Part shown: positions 42,519 through 50,969 of the stretch, one piece after another
Layout of the letters: each line of letters opens with the position of its first letter
Numbering within the stretch: position 1 is the stretch's first letter
From: JANSYL01 sp965229695
GTDB lineage: Bacteria > Pseudomonadota > Alphaproteobacteria > Rhodobacterales > Rhodobacteraceae
Assembly (NCBI GenBank): GCA_965229695.1
Contig: OZ245921.1
Coordinates: forward strand, 806,001 to 870,000
Reading direction: 5' to 3'
DNA length: 64,000 nt
Position numbers and translations under genes: made by a program
Notes under the pieces: model-generated
Seen by the model: the letters and a program-made list of their open reading frames with translations, nothing else
Databases searched by the model: none
Told to the model about the DNA's origin: nothing

Positions 42519-42595
42519 GGGGAATCTCCTTAAAATCGCAACGGGCAGCGGCCCGCGCATAAGTTACCCTAAAGATAGAGATGGGGACGGGGAGT

Positions 42596-43900
42596 TCAAT
42601 GCGATATGAGCGACTCCGCAAAACTAGGCGGGTAAGGCGCAAATTCGATATGGGTTTGGCCGTCGCTGACCCCGAGTTGCGGGCAATGCAGCAGCTTTTC
42701 GCCCGCGAATAAGGCAGGCAGCGCCAGGGCCGTGGCAAAAGGCGGGGCATCACCGGGTCTTTCCGGAACCTGACGCCAGCCATCTTCGCTTAAAGCCCGC
42801 AGGGCGGTGCCGCCTGGCAGAGACAAGACCCGCCATCGGGTATCCCAAACCGATGGCGCGGCCTTCACGCAAAGCTCTGCCACCGCTCGGAACTCGCGCG
42901 CGATCCGAATTTGGCCCTGATCGGTCACAACACGGCAGCCTTGCAGCGTGCCTCCCCCCCCCGCCAGCACCCGATCAAGCAAATCATCAAGCGCCGCCGC
43001 GCGGGGGCGGTAATCGGCCTGGGCAATCCATTTCAGGGCTGCTGCCAGCAAGCGCATTTGGGTGTCGCGTTCGATAGCCGCGAAACCATCGCGGTCAAAC
43101 AGAAGCTCTCCGGTCGCTTGGCCGTTTGCGCGGCCCTCCGTCGCAATCTCAGCTGCGACCGCCTGAGCCCGCGCCTGCAGCGCGCGGCGCGCACGGGTCA
43201 TGCGATGGGCGGTTGCCGCCAAGCCATCAGGTTCCAAACCCAAGGCGCTCATGACCTGACGTAGCCGCGCACGATCAAACCGGGGGTCTTCATTCGAGGG
43301 ATCATCGACATAGGGCAGCTTCAGCGTATCGGCATAGTGGCGTAACTCGGCGCGCGACACGTCCAGCAGAGGGCGAATTTGCCAGAAGCCCTGCCCCGCA
43401 ACCGGCAAACCCGCCGCGTCGGGCCACCGGGCCGACACCCATTGCCGCGCCTCGATGGCTGAGAGCCCTTCCACACCCGAGCCACGCAGCAGGCGCATCA
43501 GCAAGGTTTCAGCCACATCATCCTGGGTATGGGCAAACAGCACATGATTCAGATCGCCGAGCCAGCCCGCGATTAGGTCCAGCCGCGCGCGTCGGGCCGC
43601 GTCTTGCAGGTTGCCTTGGCCGTCCCACTGCCAGCGGAGCGTCGTGTGGGGGTGACCCAGGGCCTGGCATTCTTGCGCCACCATCTGGGCCTCGGTCGCA
43701 CTTTCGGCCCGCAACCCGTGATCCACCGTCACAACCGATAGGCCAACGCCCATGACCCGTGCCCATTCATGGGCCAAGGCCAACATCGCCATGGAATCGC
43801 CACCACCCGAAACCGCAAGCGCGATCCCGGTGGGAAATTCCGGCCCAAGCAAATGGCCCATTTGGGCCGCGAACCGCGCCGATAAGGGGGTGGTGGTCAC
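42596..43900 (-). CDS. tilS: tRNA(Ile)-lysidine synthase
   Basis: TilS converts C34 of tRNA-Ile2 to lysidine so that AUA is read as Ile. The 434-residue protein has the N-type PP-loop IALAVSGGGDSMAMLALAHEW (about residues 26-46), VVTVDHGLRAES, FAHTQDDVAETLLMRLLRG, and PLLDVSRAELRHYA with the downstream PSNEDPRFDR. The C-terminal domain is more variable. It overlaps the cpoB stop by 4 nt (ATGA), so it is translationally coupled to the tol-pal operon. Confidence 0.93.
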   Translation of the reverse strand: MTTTPLSARFAAQMGHLLGPEFPTGIALAVSGGGDSMAMLALAHEWARVMGVGLSVVTVDHGLRAESATEAQMVAQECQALGHPHTTLRWQWDGQGNLQDAARRARLDLIAGWLGDLNHVLFAHTQDDVAETLLMRLLRGSGVEGLSAIEARQWVSARWPDAAGLPVAGQGFWQIRPLLDVSRAELRHYADTLKLPYVDDPSNEDPRFDRARLRQVMSALGLEPDGLAATAHRMTRARRALQARAQAVAAEIATEGRANGQATGELLFDRDGFAAIERDTQMRLLAAALKWIAQADYRPRAAALDDLLDRVLAGGGGTLQGCRVVTDQGQIRIAREFRAVAELCVKAAPSVWDTRWRVLSLPGGTALRALSEDGWRQVPERPGDAPPFATALALPALFAGEKLLHCPQLGVSDGQTHIEFAPYPPSFAESLISH

Positions 43901-44718
43901 GAACAGCTAAGTTGCAGCCGCGCAGCCTCGGCCTGTGCGACGGCTGGGCTGGCGGGATAGCGCACCCCAACCTCGGATAGCGTCAAGCATGCCTCGTCCG
44001 TCTGTCCCAATTGGCCCAGGGCCGTGCCTAGGTTCAGCAACGCATCCGGCGCGCGCGCCGCGTTCGGATCGGCCGTGAAGGCATCAAGATAGGCGCGCGC
44101 CGCGCGGCTCCAGGCGCCCTGCTGCGCCTCGGCCCGACCGCGGAAGTAATGGGCCTCGGCAGACAGCGGACCGCCGGGATAGGTCGCGGTGAAGGCTGCA
44201 AAAAGCTCGGCCGCTTGTGCGTAATCGCCTGTGTCGAACGCCGCGCGTGCCCGGTCAAAATCGCTTTGCTCGGCCACAGCCAGATTGGTGCCGCTGCCGG
44301 TGTTGGGCGTGATCGGCAAACTGTTGCCTTGCGGCACCTCGACCCCGCCCAAGCTTGGCGTTTCACCCAAACTGCCAATATCGCAATCGGCCTCTAGCTC
44401 ACAAAGGCGAAACTCTAGATCGCCCACCCGGTTGGTGCCATCGCTGACCACCCGGTTGATGCGCAGTTCCAGATCTTCGGTCAGCCCGGTCAGGCGCCGC
44501 AACTCGATCTCAATCGCATCGACGCGCCCCAGAACCGACCCAGATGCGCCCGTGCCTTGCGCGCCTTGGGTTGTATTCAACTCACCCCGCAGCCGCTGCA
44601 ACTCGACAAACAAAACCGACAGTTCTTGCCGGATGTCAGCCAAGGTTTGGGTCCGATCCTGCGCCGCGACGGGCAGCGCCAGGCCAAGGCAGAAGACAAG
44701 GGTGAGGGCGCGACGCAT
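43897..44718 (-). CDS. cpoB: Tol-Pal system protein CpoB (YbgF)
   Basis: A 273-residue periplasmic protein with a signal peptide (MRRALTLVFCLGLALPVAAQ). A coiled-coil stretch (ADIRQELSVLFVELQRLRGE, RVDAIEIELRRLTGLTEDLE) is followed by TPR-like repeats (ARAAFDTGDYAQAAELFAAF, LGQLGQTDEACLTLSEVG). CpoB coordinates outer-membrane constriction with peptidoglycan synthesis. It follows pal by 3 bp and overlaps tilS by 4 nt, completing the tolQRAB-pal-cpoB operon. Confidence 0.92.
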   Translation of the reverse strand: MRRALTLVFCLGLALPVAAQDRTQTLADIRQELSVLFVELQRLRGELNTTQGAQGTGASGSVLGRVDAIEIELRRLTGLTEDLELRINRVVSDGTNRVGDLEFRLCELEADCDIGSLGETPSLGGVEVPQGNSLPITPNTGSGTNLAVAEQSDFDRARAAFDTGDYAQAAELFAAFTATYPGGPLSAEAHYFRGRAEAQQGAWSRAARAYLDAFTADPNAARAPDALLNLGTALGQLGQTDEACLTLSEVGVRYPASPAVAQAEAARLQLSCS

Positions 44719-44721
44719 GGG

Positions 44722-45222
44722 TTAGGCTCCGGTTCCCGCCGAAATCACGGTCACGCCGCGGCGGTTCTGCTGATAGCAGGTTTCTTCGGAACAGATCTCA
44801 ATCGGGCGTTCCTTGCCGTAGCTGATGGTGCGCAGCCGGCCATCCGGCACGCCTTGGCTGACCAAGAAATCTCGCACAGCCGAGGCACGGCGCGCGCCCA
44901 AGGCAAGGTTGTATTCCCGCGTGCCCTGCTCATCCGCATGGCCTTCGATCAAGGCGGTGTATTCCGGATTCGACATCAACCATTGCGCCTGACCGCGCAG
45001 GGTGACCTCAGCAATTGGGGTCAGGGTCGACTGATCGACCGCAAACAGCACCCGGTCGCCAATCGTCTGATTGAAATAGGCCGGGCTTGAAGGGTCCGAG
45101 GCCGCGCCGGCGGCGTTCAGATCAATCGCACCATCATTCAGCCCGCCTTGGGCACAAGCCGCAAGCGCAAGCGTTGCGGCGACCAGCAGGGCACGGGCGG
45201 GTAGTCGGGTGAGCGGGGTCAT
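44722..45222 (-). CDS. pal: Peptidoglycan-associated lipoprotein Pal
   Basis: A 166-residue OmpA-domain lipoprotein. The lipobox LALAAC puts the acylated Cys at 23. The peptidoglycan-binding domain has QTIGDRVLFAVDQSTLTPIA, YTALIEGHADEQGTREYNLA and LGARRASAVRDFLVSQGVP. A C-terminal Cys pair (ICSEETCYQQ) could form a disulfide. It sits 71 bp after tolB and 3 bp before cpoB. It anchors the outer membrane to the wall during division. Confidence 0.95.
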   Translation of the reverse strand: MTPLTRLPARALLVAATLALAACAQGGLNDGAIDLNAAGAASDPSSPAYFNQTIGDRVLFAVDQSTLTPIAEVTLRGQAQWLMSNPEYTALIEGHADEQGTREYNLALGARRASAVRDFLVSQGVPDGRLRTISYGKERPIEICSEETCYQQNRRGVTVISAGTGA

Positions 45223-45293
45223 GACAACAAGGTCCTTAGGCTTTGACTGAGGGATAACATGAGGGTTGGGCGAGCGTCCATTGGCGGCTTTCC

Positions 45294-46631
45294 TTACGAC
45301 AGGCGCGGCGACCAGGCCGGGTCAGATGCCATGCCGGGCGTTGCCACCCGCTGCAAGTTGCGGCCTGAAATATCAACCGAATAGACGGCGGGCGCGCCAT
45401 CGGCCCCGGCGGTTTCGCGGGTGAACATGATCACACGCCCATTGGGGGCCCAGGTCGGCCCTTCGTCCAGGAACGATGCTGTGAGCAGGCGTTCTTCGCG
45501 GCCATCGGTGCGCATGACACCAATGTGGAACCGCCCGCCCTCCTGTTTGGTGAAGGCGATCAGATCGCCGCGCGGTGACCAAACCGGCGTGCCATAGCGC
45601 CCGGTGCCCTGGCTAATCCGCTGGGCCGAGCCGCCTTGGGCCGACATCACATATATCTGCTGCGTGCCCGAGCGGTCGCTTTCAAAGACGATCTGCCGCC
45701 CGTCCGGCGAAAATGAAGGCGCGGTTTCAATCGACGGTGCGCTGGTCAGCTGCGTACGCTGACCGCTGGCCAGATCAAGCGAGAAGATATCGGTATTCGC
45801 GCCTTGCGCCATGGAGAACAGCACGCTGCGCCCATCGGGGGCAAAGCGCGGGCTAAAGGTCATGTTGCCGCCGTCGATGGCCTCCAACGGTTGGCGTTGC
45901 ACGCTGGCGACATCCATCACGTATACGCGCGGGAACCCGCTTTCGTAGCTGGTATAGATGATCCGGTCGCCCGTGGGGCTGAAGCGCGGAGCCAGGACCA
46001 AAGCGCGGCTATCGGTCAAGAACTGTACATTGGCCCCGTCATAATCCATCAAGGCCAGGCGTTTGAGCCGGGCGTTCTTCGGCCCTTCCTCATGCACAAA
46101 AACGACGCGGGTGTCGAAATAGCCGCCCTCACCCGTGATCCGTTCATAGACCTGATCGGCCACGTTATGGGCCATGCGCCGCCAGCTTTCCGGCGGGCCG
46201 ACAAATTGCAGGCCTTCACCCAGGGGCTGGTTCGAAAACACGTCAAACAGGCGGAATTGCACGGTCAAGCGCCCCCCCGATTGCTGGACCGAACCGGTGA
46301 TCAGCGCCTGGGCATTGATCGCCTGCCAATCGGCATATTGGATCGGGGCGTCAAAATTCGTGACGCTTGAGATATGCGCCGTGTCGGGGATTTGCCGAAA
46401 AAGCCCCGTACCGCGCAGGTCGGCGGCAATCACCCGGCTGATATCGGCGGCGGCATCCGCCGCCCCGCCATTTTGCGCCACAAATTGCGGGATCGCGAAG
46501 GGCAGCGGTTCGATGACACCTTCGGTGATCTCGATGCGCAGGGGCCCGGATTGGGCGAAGATCGGCAAGGGGGCCAAGGCGCTGGCAGCCAAGGCCGTGC
46601 CGGAAGACAAAAGGAAACGTCGGGTTAGCAT
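45294..46631 (-). CDS. tolB: Tol-Pal periplasmic protein TolB
   Basis: A 445-residue periplasmic beta-propeller. The signal peptide MLTRRFLLSSGTALAASALA resembles a twin-arginine leader (RRFLLS), which is unusual in Enterobacteria but common in alphaproteobacteria. The N-terminal domain (IEITEGVIEPLPFAIPQF) is followed by propeller repeats such as APRFSPTGDRIIYTSYE and FSPDGRQIVFESDRSGTQQI. It follows tolA by 61 bp and links TolA to Pal. Confidence 0.95.
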   Translation of the reverse strand: MLTRRFLLSSGTALAASALAPLPIFAQSGPLRIEITEGVIEPLPFAIPQFVAQNGGAADAAADISRVIAADLRGTGLFRQIPDTAHISSVTNFDAPIQYADWQAINAQALITGSVQQSGGRLTVQFRLFDVFSNQPLGEGLQFVGPPESWRRMAHNVADQVYERITGEGGYFDTRVVFVHEEGPKNARLKRLALMDYDGANVQFLTDSRALVLAPRFSPTGDRIIYTSYESGFPRVYVMDVASVQRQPLEAIDGGNMTFSPRFAPDGRSVLFSMAQGANTDIFSLDLASGQRTQLTSAPSIETAPSFSPDGRQIVFESDRSGTQQIYVMSAQGGSAQRISQGTGRYGTPVWSPRGDLIAFTKQEGGRFHIGVMRTDGREERLLTASFLDEGPTWAPNGRVIMFTRETAGADGAPAVYSVDISGRNLQRVATPGMASDPAWSPRLS

Positions 46632-46692
46632 GATTGCACCTCCTGCCCCGATGGGCGGGCTTCGGGCTTGAATGGGGATCGAGGATTGGGGG

Positions 46693-47796
46693 TCATCGCA
46701 GCCGCATCCCTTGGGGGTTGAATGTCATTTCGACCTGCTGCCAGCGGTCATAGCTTTCTTCGGGCAGGTCGTAGCCGTTCACACCGCAGCGCAGGATGGC
46801 GCGGCGGGCGGCTTCATAGGATTGCTGCGCGGCAGCCTCGGACCCATCGGAGAAGCTGACAAGCCGCATGGAAACTGCATCGGGCCGGCCGTCGCGCGCC
46901 ATGGTGAAGCTAAGCACAACGGTCGTGCCCTGCGCCTCACTACTAAGCGAACCGACATTCCAACAATTGCGTACAGCGATGATGAAACCTTCGCGCACGG
47001 CGGCGCTGATCGGCGGGCTGCTGGGCGTGGTCGGCGTTTCGGGTGCGGCCGTGGCCTCCGCCACAGCGGCGGCAACCGCATCGGCGATGGGATCGTTGGG
47101 TTCTTCGGGCGCGGGCGCGGCGGTTTCAACCGGCTCGGCCGGCGCTGGCCGGTTCGGGCGCGCGGTGGGGCGCACGGAAGCGATGGGGCCAAGCGGGCCG
47201 CCAGATGGCTCCTCGGCCTCGGTTACAACCTCGGTTGTGGCTTCTTCCGGCGCGGTGGGGGGCTGTTCTTCGACCGGGGTGGGGCTTTCGTCGGCCTCGG
47301 TGGGTTGGTCGACAATTTCGGGCGCGACCTCAACATCCGGTTCCTGCGCGGGTGCAGGCAAAGGTGCGATGCGCGGGGCCTCACGCGGGGTTGGGCGCGT
47401 CTCGGGCGGCAGGTCCGGCGCGCCCGAGGGCGGCGCGAGCGGGGCGAGCGTATCGGTGACCTCTGCCTGGGGGATGGGGTCGACGGCTTCGGGTTCAACC
47501 TCCGGCTCGGGCGCGGGCGTGGGATCGGGTTGCGCTACCTCAGGCGGCGTTTCTTCGGCGCTGGGCGCTTCGGGCGCGGTCGCGGTTTCCGGAAGTTCCG
47601 GCACCGGCGGCGTTTCAAGCGCCACCGGCGTTGGGTCCACCGGTGTCGTCAGGGTTTCAAATTCCGCCGCCGACAGGATTGTCACGCCCGTAACCTCAAA
47701 CTCCACCTCGGGGCTTGGACGCACCAAGCCACCCACCGCGACCCATAGGATGAGCGCGGCGTGCATTCCGCCAGATGCATAGAGGGCGCGGCGCAT
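46693..47796 (-). CDS. tolA: TolA-like cell-envelope protein
   Basis: From ATG 47796 (GGAGGAGTGAGCGG upstream) the 367-residue product has one N-terminal membrane helix (HAALILWVAVGGLVRP) and a long Pro/Glu/Ala-rich periplasmic stretch (about 45-250). The C-terminal TolA domain shows GFIIAVRNCWNVGSLSSEAQ and VVLSFTMARDGRPDAVSM. TolA links the TolQR motor to TolB-Pal. The rod is Pro-rich rather than the Ala/Lys helix of E. coli, which is usual for this order. An upstream start at 47820 overlaps tolR and is less likely. Confidence 0.88.
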   Translation of the reverse strand: MRRALYASGGMHAALILWVAVGGLVRPSPEVEFEVTGVTILSAAEFETLTTPVDPTPVALETPPVPELPETATAPEAPSAEETPPEVAQPDPTPAPEPEVEPEAVDPIPQAEVTDTLAPLAPPSGAPDLPPETRPTPREAPRIAPLPAPAQEPDVEVAPEIVDQPTEADESPTPVEEQPPTAPEEATTEVVTEAEEPSGGPLGPIASVRPTARPNRPAPAEPVETAAPAPEEPNDPIADAVAAAVAEATAAPETPTTPSSPPISAAVREGFIIAVRNCWNVGSLSSEAQGTTVVLSFTMARDGRPDAVSMRLVSFSDGSEAAAQQSYEAARRAILRCGVNGYDLPEESYDRWQQVEMTFNPQGMRLR

Positions 47797-47800
47797 CCGC

Positions 47801-48277
47801 TCACTCCTCCGACCCGTCAAAGGTGGGGCCGCCCGCGTCAGTCACCAAACCGATTTCGCGGAAGCCCCCGGCATTCAACGCACCCATCACCTGCATCACC
47901 TGCTCGTAGGGGATCGCGCCATCGGCGCGCAGGAAGATGCGCGTGCTGTCACGTTCGCCCGCAATCGCTTGCAGACGCGGCACCAGATCATCGCGCAGAA
48001 TCGGCGTCGTCTGGATCAAAATTTCGCCATCGGGTGCCAGTGTGACGGTCAGTGGTTCTTCGTCCTCCGAGGGCAGCGCCTCGGCCGAGGTATCAGGCAG
48101 GTCGATGGGCACGCCCACGGTCATCAGCGGGGCGGCCACCATGAATATGATCAAAAGGCACAGCATCACGTCCACAAAGGGCGTGACGTTGATTTCAGAC
48201 ATCGGGCGCGACCCACGCCGCCCCCTGCCCCGCCTGCGACGGGTACCCCCGCCTTGCTGTGCGACCTGTGCTCCCAT
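47801..48277 (-). CDS. tolR: Tol-Pal motor protein TolR (ExbD family)
   Basis: A 158-residue ExbD/TolR protein. The N-terminal stretch is Gly/Arg-rich (GGGTRRRRGRGRRGSR). The motif EINVTPFVDVMLCLLIIFMV contains the conserved membrane Asp that the proton flux uses. The periplasmic domain follows with ADGAIPYEQVMQVMGAL. Its ATG overlaps the tolQ stop by one base (TAATG) and tolA starts 5 bp after its stop. Confidence 0.95.
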   Translation of the reverse strand: MGAQVAQQGGGTRRRRGRGRRGSRPMSEINVTPFVDVMLCLLIIFMVAAPLMTVGVPIDLPDTSAEALPSEDEEPLTVTLAPDGEILIQTTPILRDDLVPRLQAIAGERDSTRIFLRADGAIPYEQVMQVMGALNAGGFREIGLVTDAGGPTFDGSEE

Positions 48278-48969
48278 TAGTCGAGCTGCCGCGACAGAAG
48301 GGTGGAAAACTCATCTGCGAAGCTTTCATAGCTGCTGATTAGCCCATCAGCATCGCTGGACAGTTTGTTGTAGAAAATCACCGCGGGGATGGCGGCCAGC
48401 AGGCCCAGGCCGGTGGCCAAGAGCGCCTCGGCGATACCAGGGGCCACAACAGCCAAGGATGTGTTGCCCGAAATCGCGATTTCTTGGAACGACCGCATAA
48501 TGCCCCAAACCGTGCCGAACAGGCCCACAAAGGGTGCCGTGGCACCAGTTGTGGCCAGAAAGTTCAGCCCATTGGTCAGACGATCATTTTCACGCGCAAT
48601 GGCCACATCCATGGAGCGGTCCACCCGCTGTTGCACCCCGGGGATCAGCGCGCCGTCATCGCGGATCGAGCGCCGCCATTCGGTCATCCCCGCCACAAAC
48701 ACCCGTTCCGAGGCGCTGCGAGGCCGGTCGGCCACCTGGTCATAAAGCTCATCCAGCGGCTCGCCCGACCAGAACGCGGCATCAAATGCAGCGGCATGGC
48801 TGCGCGCCCGGCGGAAGATCGCAACCTTGGAAAAGGTGATGGCCCAGACCCAGACCGAGGCCACCATCAGCGCAATCATCACAAGTTGCACGGTCAGCGT
48901 GGCACGGAAAAACAGCGCAATCAGCGTGAAATCAGCCTCATGCGCAATCGCAAGCGTTTCGGTTTCCAT
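48277..48969 (-). CDS. tolQ: Tol-Pal motor protein TolQ
   Basis: A 230-residue ExbB/TolQ protein with three membrane helices. The first is ATLTVQLVMIALMVASVWVW; the others lie in FLATTGATAPFVGLFGTVWGIM and PGIAEALLATGLGLLAAIPA. It forms the proton-driven motor with TolR. It is preceded by a 112-bp spacer to ybgC that carries an AT-rich stretch with TTAACAGTTTAA near 49045. This could be a promoter for the tol operon. Confidence 0.95.
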   Translation of the reverse strand: METETLAIAHEADFTLIALFFRATLTVQLVMIALMVASVWVWAITFSKVAIFRRARSHAAAFDAAFWSGEPLDELYDQVADRPRSASERVFVAGMTEWRRSIRDDGALIPGVQQRVDRSMDVAIARENDRLTNGLNFLATTGATAPFVGLFGTVWGIMRSFQEIAISGNTSLAVVAPGIAEALLATGLGLLAAIPAVIFYNKLSSDADGLISSYESFADEFSTLLSRQLD

Positions 48970-49081
48970 AAGTGAACGGTTGTCCTCTGCCCCGGCCTCA
49001 AATCATCAAAGGACCGATTTATCCGGCCTCATTAGGGAAAGAGTTTAACAGTTTAATAGGGGGAATGCGAACAAATCTCTG

Positions 49082-49492
49082 TCACGCACGGTCATCCGCC
49101 GTGATCGCGTCAATTTTTGCGCGAATATCCGCCGGAATGCGGGTGGCGCGGCCCTGTGCGTTCAAGATGACGACGCTGACATTGGCTTTGAACAGCAGCG
49201 TGTCACCGCGAAAAACCTCTTGCGGCATGTCGAAACTGGCGCCTTTTACCCGCGTCAGCGTGGTGCGCACCTCGATCTGGTCGTCATATTTGGCCGGGCT
49301 CAGGTAATCGGCCTCGACCCGCCGCACGGCAAAGACCAGGCCTTGCGCCTTCATCTCGGTCTGATCGATACCGGCGGCACGCACCATTTCCGACCGCGCC
49401 CGTTCGATGAAGCGCAGATAATTGGCGTAATAGACAATGCCCGCCAGGTCGGTGTCTTCGTAATAAACGCGGATGGGCCAGGTGTGGATCAT
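49082..49492 (-). CDS. ybgC: Tol-Pal associated acyl-CoA thioesterase YbgC
   Basis: A 136-residue hotdog thioesterase. The motif YYEDTDLAGIVYYANYLRFIERARSE contains the active Asp (DTD) characteristic of YbgC. It acts on short-chain or acyl-carrier-protein acyl thioesters and is a standard first gene of tol-pal clusters. It overlaps the upstream unknown gene by 4 nt (ATGA). It lies 112 bp before tolQ. Confidence 0.92.
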   Translation of the reverse strand: MIHTWPIRVYYEDTDLAGIVYYANYLRFIERARSEMVRAAGIDQTEMKAQGLVFAVRRVEADYLSPAKYDDQIEVRTTLTRVKGASFDMPQEVFRGDTLLFKANVSVVILNAQGRATRIPADIRAKIDAITADDRA

Positions 49493-50121
49493 TGGGCTCT
49501 CGGCAATCTGGCAGCCAGGCGCAAGGCATGGCTGGGGTCGGTGGCGGCGACGGGTAGAACCGGATCGTAAGCAGCCCGGATCAGATCGGCGATCTCAGGC
49601 TTCAGGATCGCAGGCCCGCCTTCGGATGCGACGGCAAGGGGGGAACTGCCCAAAAACGCGGCGTCGGACCAAAGCAGAATGGTTTGCACCGCTTGGCTGA
49701 GCGCGATGGTTTCCGCGGGTACGGCTGACATCGCCTTGTCCATCCGCACAAAGACAAAGGCGGCTTTGATCCCGCCCTCGGCATCGAAGCGGAAAGATCG
49801 GTATTGATTGGCATCGACCGATTGCAACCGCGCGACCGTTTCCGTCAGATCGGGGATCAGACGATCCAGATTGGGGGTGTCGTTTAACTCCTGCCAGTCG
49901 CGCAGGAAAAAGATCATCAGGTTCGCGCCCAGTTCCGGGTCGGTCTCGGCCATCTTATGGCCTGCAAGCACCACCACAGCCTCAAGCGCGCCTTTCAGCG
50001 TCGAAACGGTCGCACCCTCCACACCAAAAACGACCGGCGCAATCGGGCGGCCCCAACGCGCAAACGCGAATTGTCCGTCAGCGCGGGTGAAATAGGCGGT
50101 GATAGTGTCGGGGTCACTCAT
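49489..50121 (-). CDS. Unknown cytoplasmic protein coupled to ybgC
   Basis: From ATG 50121 the product has 210 residues; a longer frame to 50301 overlaps the upstream gene. There is no signal or membrane segment. The sequence includes FARWGRPIAPVVFGVEGAT, GAFEA/GALEAVVVLAGHKMAE, NLMIFFLRDWQELNDTPNL and DAEGGIKAAFVFVRMDK, with alternating strands and helices. I do not recognise the family. It is coupled by ATGA overlaps to both the secreted protein upstream and ybgC downstream, so it is probably conserved with the Tol system. Function unknown. Confidence 0.7.
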   Translation of the reverse strand: MSDPDTITAYFTRADGQFAFARWGRPIAPVVFGVEGATVSTLKGALEAVVVLAGHKMAETDPELGANLMIFFLRDWQELNDTPNLDRLIPDLTETVARLQSVDANQYRSFRFDAEGGIKAAFVFVRMDKAMSAVPAETIALSQAVQTILLWSDAAFLGSSPLAVASEGGPAILKPEIADLIRAAYDPVLPVAATDPSHALRLAARLPRAQ

Positions 50122-50960
50122 GGGCGATGCGCTGCGATGGCGTTTTGGATCACCGGATCGCGATCCGCTAAGCCCCAGACACGCAGATAACCGTTGGGGT
50201 CCATGATGGCTGCCGCCGCGGCCCCATCGCTGATGCGCAGGGCCCAAAGCCCCCGACTGACATTGCATTGATGGGGCATACAGCCTTGCCCGATCACCCA
50301 ATCGCCCTGCCGAAAGCTCGAATTGGCGACCAGGACATGATTGGCCAGCGCGTTGATCTCGGCGGCGGGCATGATGGTTTCAAATCGCGCCCTTTCGGAA
50401 AAATCATCAAAGATGGCGTGGGGGTGCTGACCAATCCACCGCATCACCTGCGCGCCCGGACCGGCGGGCTGTGTCGTTACGGTGATGGTCTCTTGCGTGC
50501 TGGTCAGAACCGGACCGTCAAAACCAAAGGTTTCGCGCGCGATGGTGACATTGGGATGCGATAGGTCCATCTCAACACGCCCTGGGAACACGCGCACATC
50601 CAAGGGCTCCGCCGCGCAATGGCCAAAGGGCTCACTATAGCTGAGCCCGGCTTGCGAAACGCGGATCAGCTGATGAACCGGAAAACAGCCATTGCCGCCC
50701 GTTTGCGCCCGGATCAGCACCCAATCATGCGCCTGATTAGCCAGGCCAAAGCCACCAAGGATAAAGATCCGCTGCCCGTAGATCTCGTCATACATCCGGC
50801 CATTGAACCAAAGGAAGTTGTCGACATCGCCGCCAACCGCCTGCACCTGGCCAAAGCGCGTGTCAAAAACCGTGTGTTCGCCAAAGGCCGTCTGCGCCAC
50901 CGCAGCCGAGGCCCCAACAAACGCCCAAACCACCCAGAACCATACCATTACGCGCAGCAT
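50118..50960 (-). CDS. Unknown secreted protein coupled to the ybgC module
   Basis: A 280-residue protein with a clear Sec signal (MLRVMVWFWVVWAFVGASAA, cleavage after VAQ). The mature part is beta-rich with Cys pairs (GGNGCFPVHQLIRVS, GHCAAEPLD; GQGCMPHQCNVSRGLWALR), which suggests periplasmic disulfides. I do not recognise a family by name. It overlaps the next gene by 4 nt (ATGA), and sits 9 bp after ruvB. It may be a periplasmic partner of the Tol module, inferred from coupling only. Confidence 0.7.
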   Translation of the reverse strand: MLRVMVWFWVVWAFVGASAAVAQTAFGEHTVFDTRFGQVQAVGGDVDNFLWFNGRMYDEIYGQRIFILGGFGLANQAHDWVLIRAQTGGNGCFPVHQLIRVSQAGLSYSEPFGHCAAEPLDVRVFPGRVEMDLSHPNVTIARETFGFDGPVLTSTQETITVTTQPAGPGAQVMRWIGQHPHAIFDDFSERARFETIMPAAEINALANHVLVANSSFRQGDWVIGQGCMPHQCNVSRGLWALRISDGAAAAAIMDPNGYLRVWGLADRDPVIQNAIAAHRP

Positions 50961-50969
50961 TCCGACCCC

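Noticed and set aside
46868..47782. 304-codon plus-strand frame opposite tolA
   Set aside because: It is Gly/Ser-rich because it is the antisense of the Pro/Glu-rich TolA rod. The Tol operon context decides for the minus strand.
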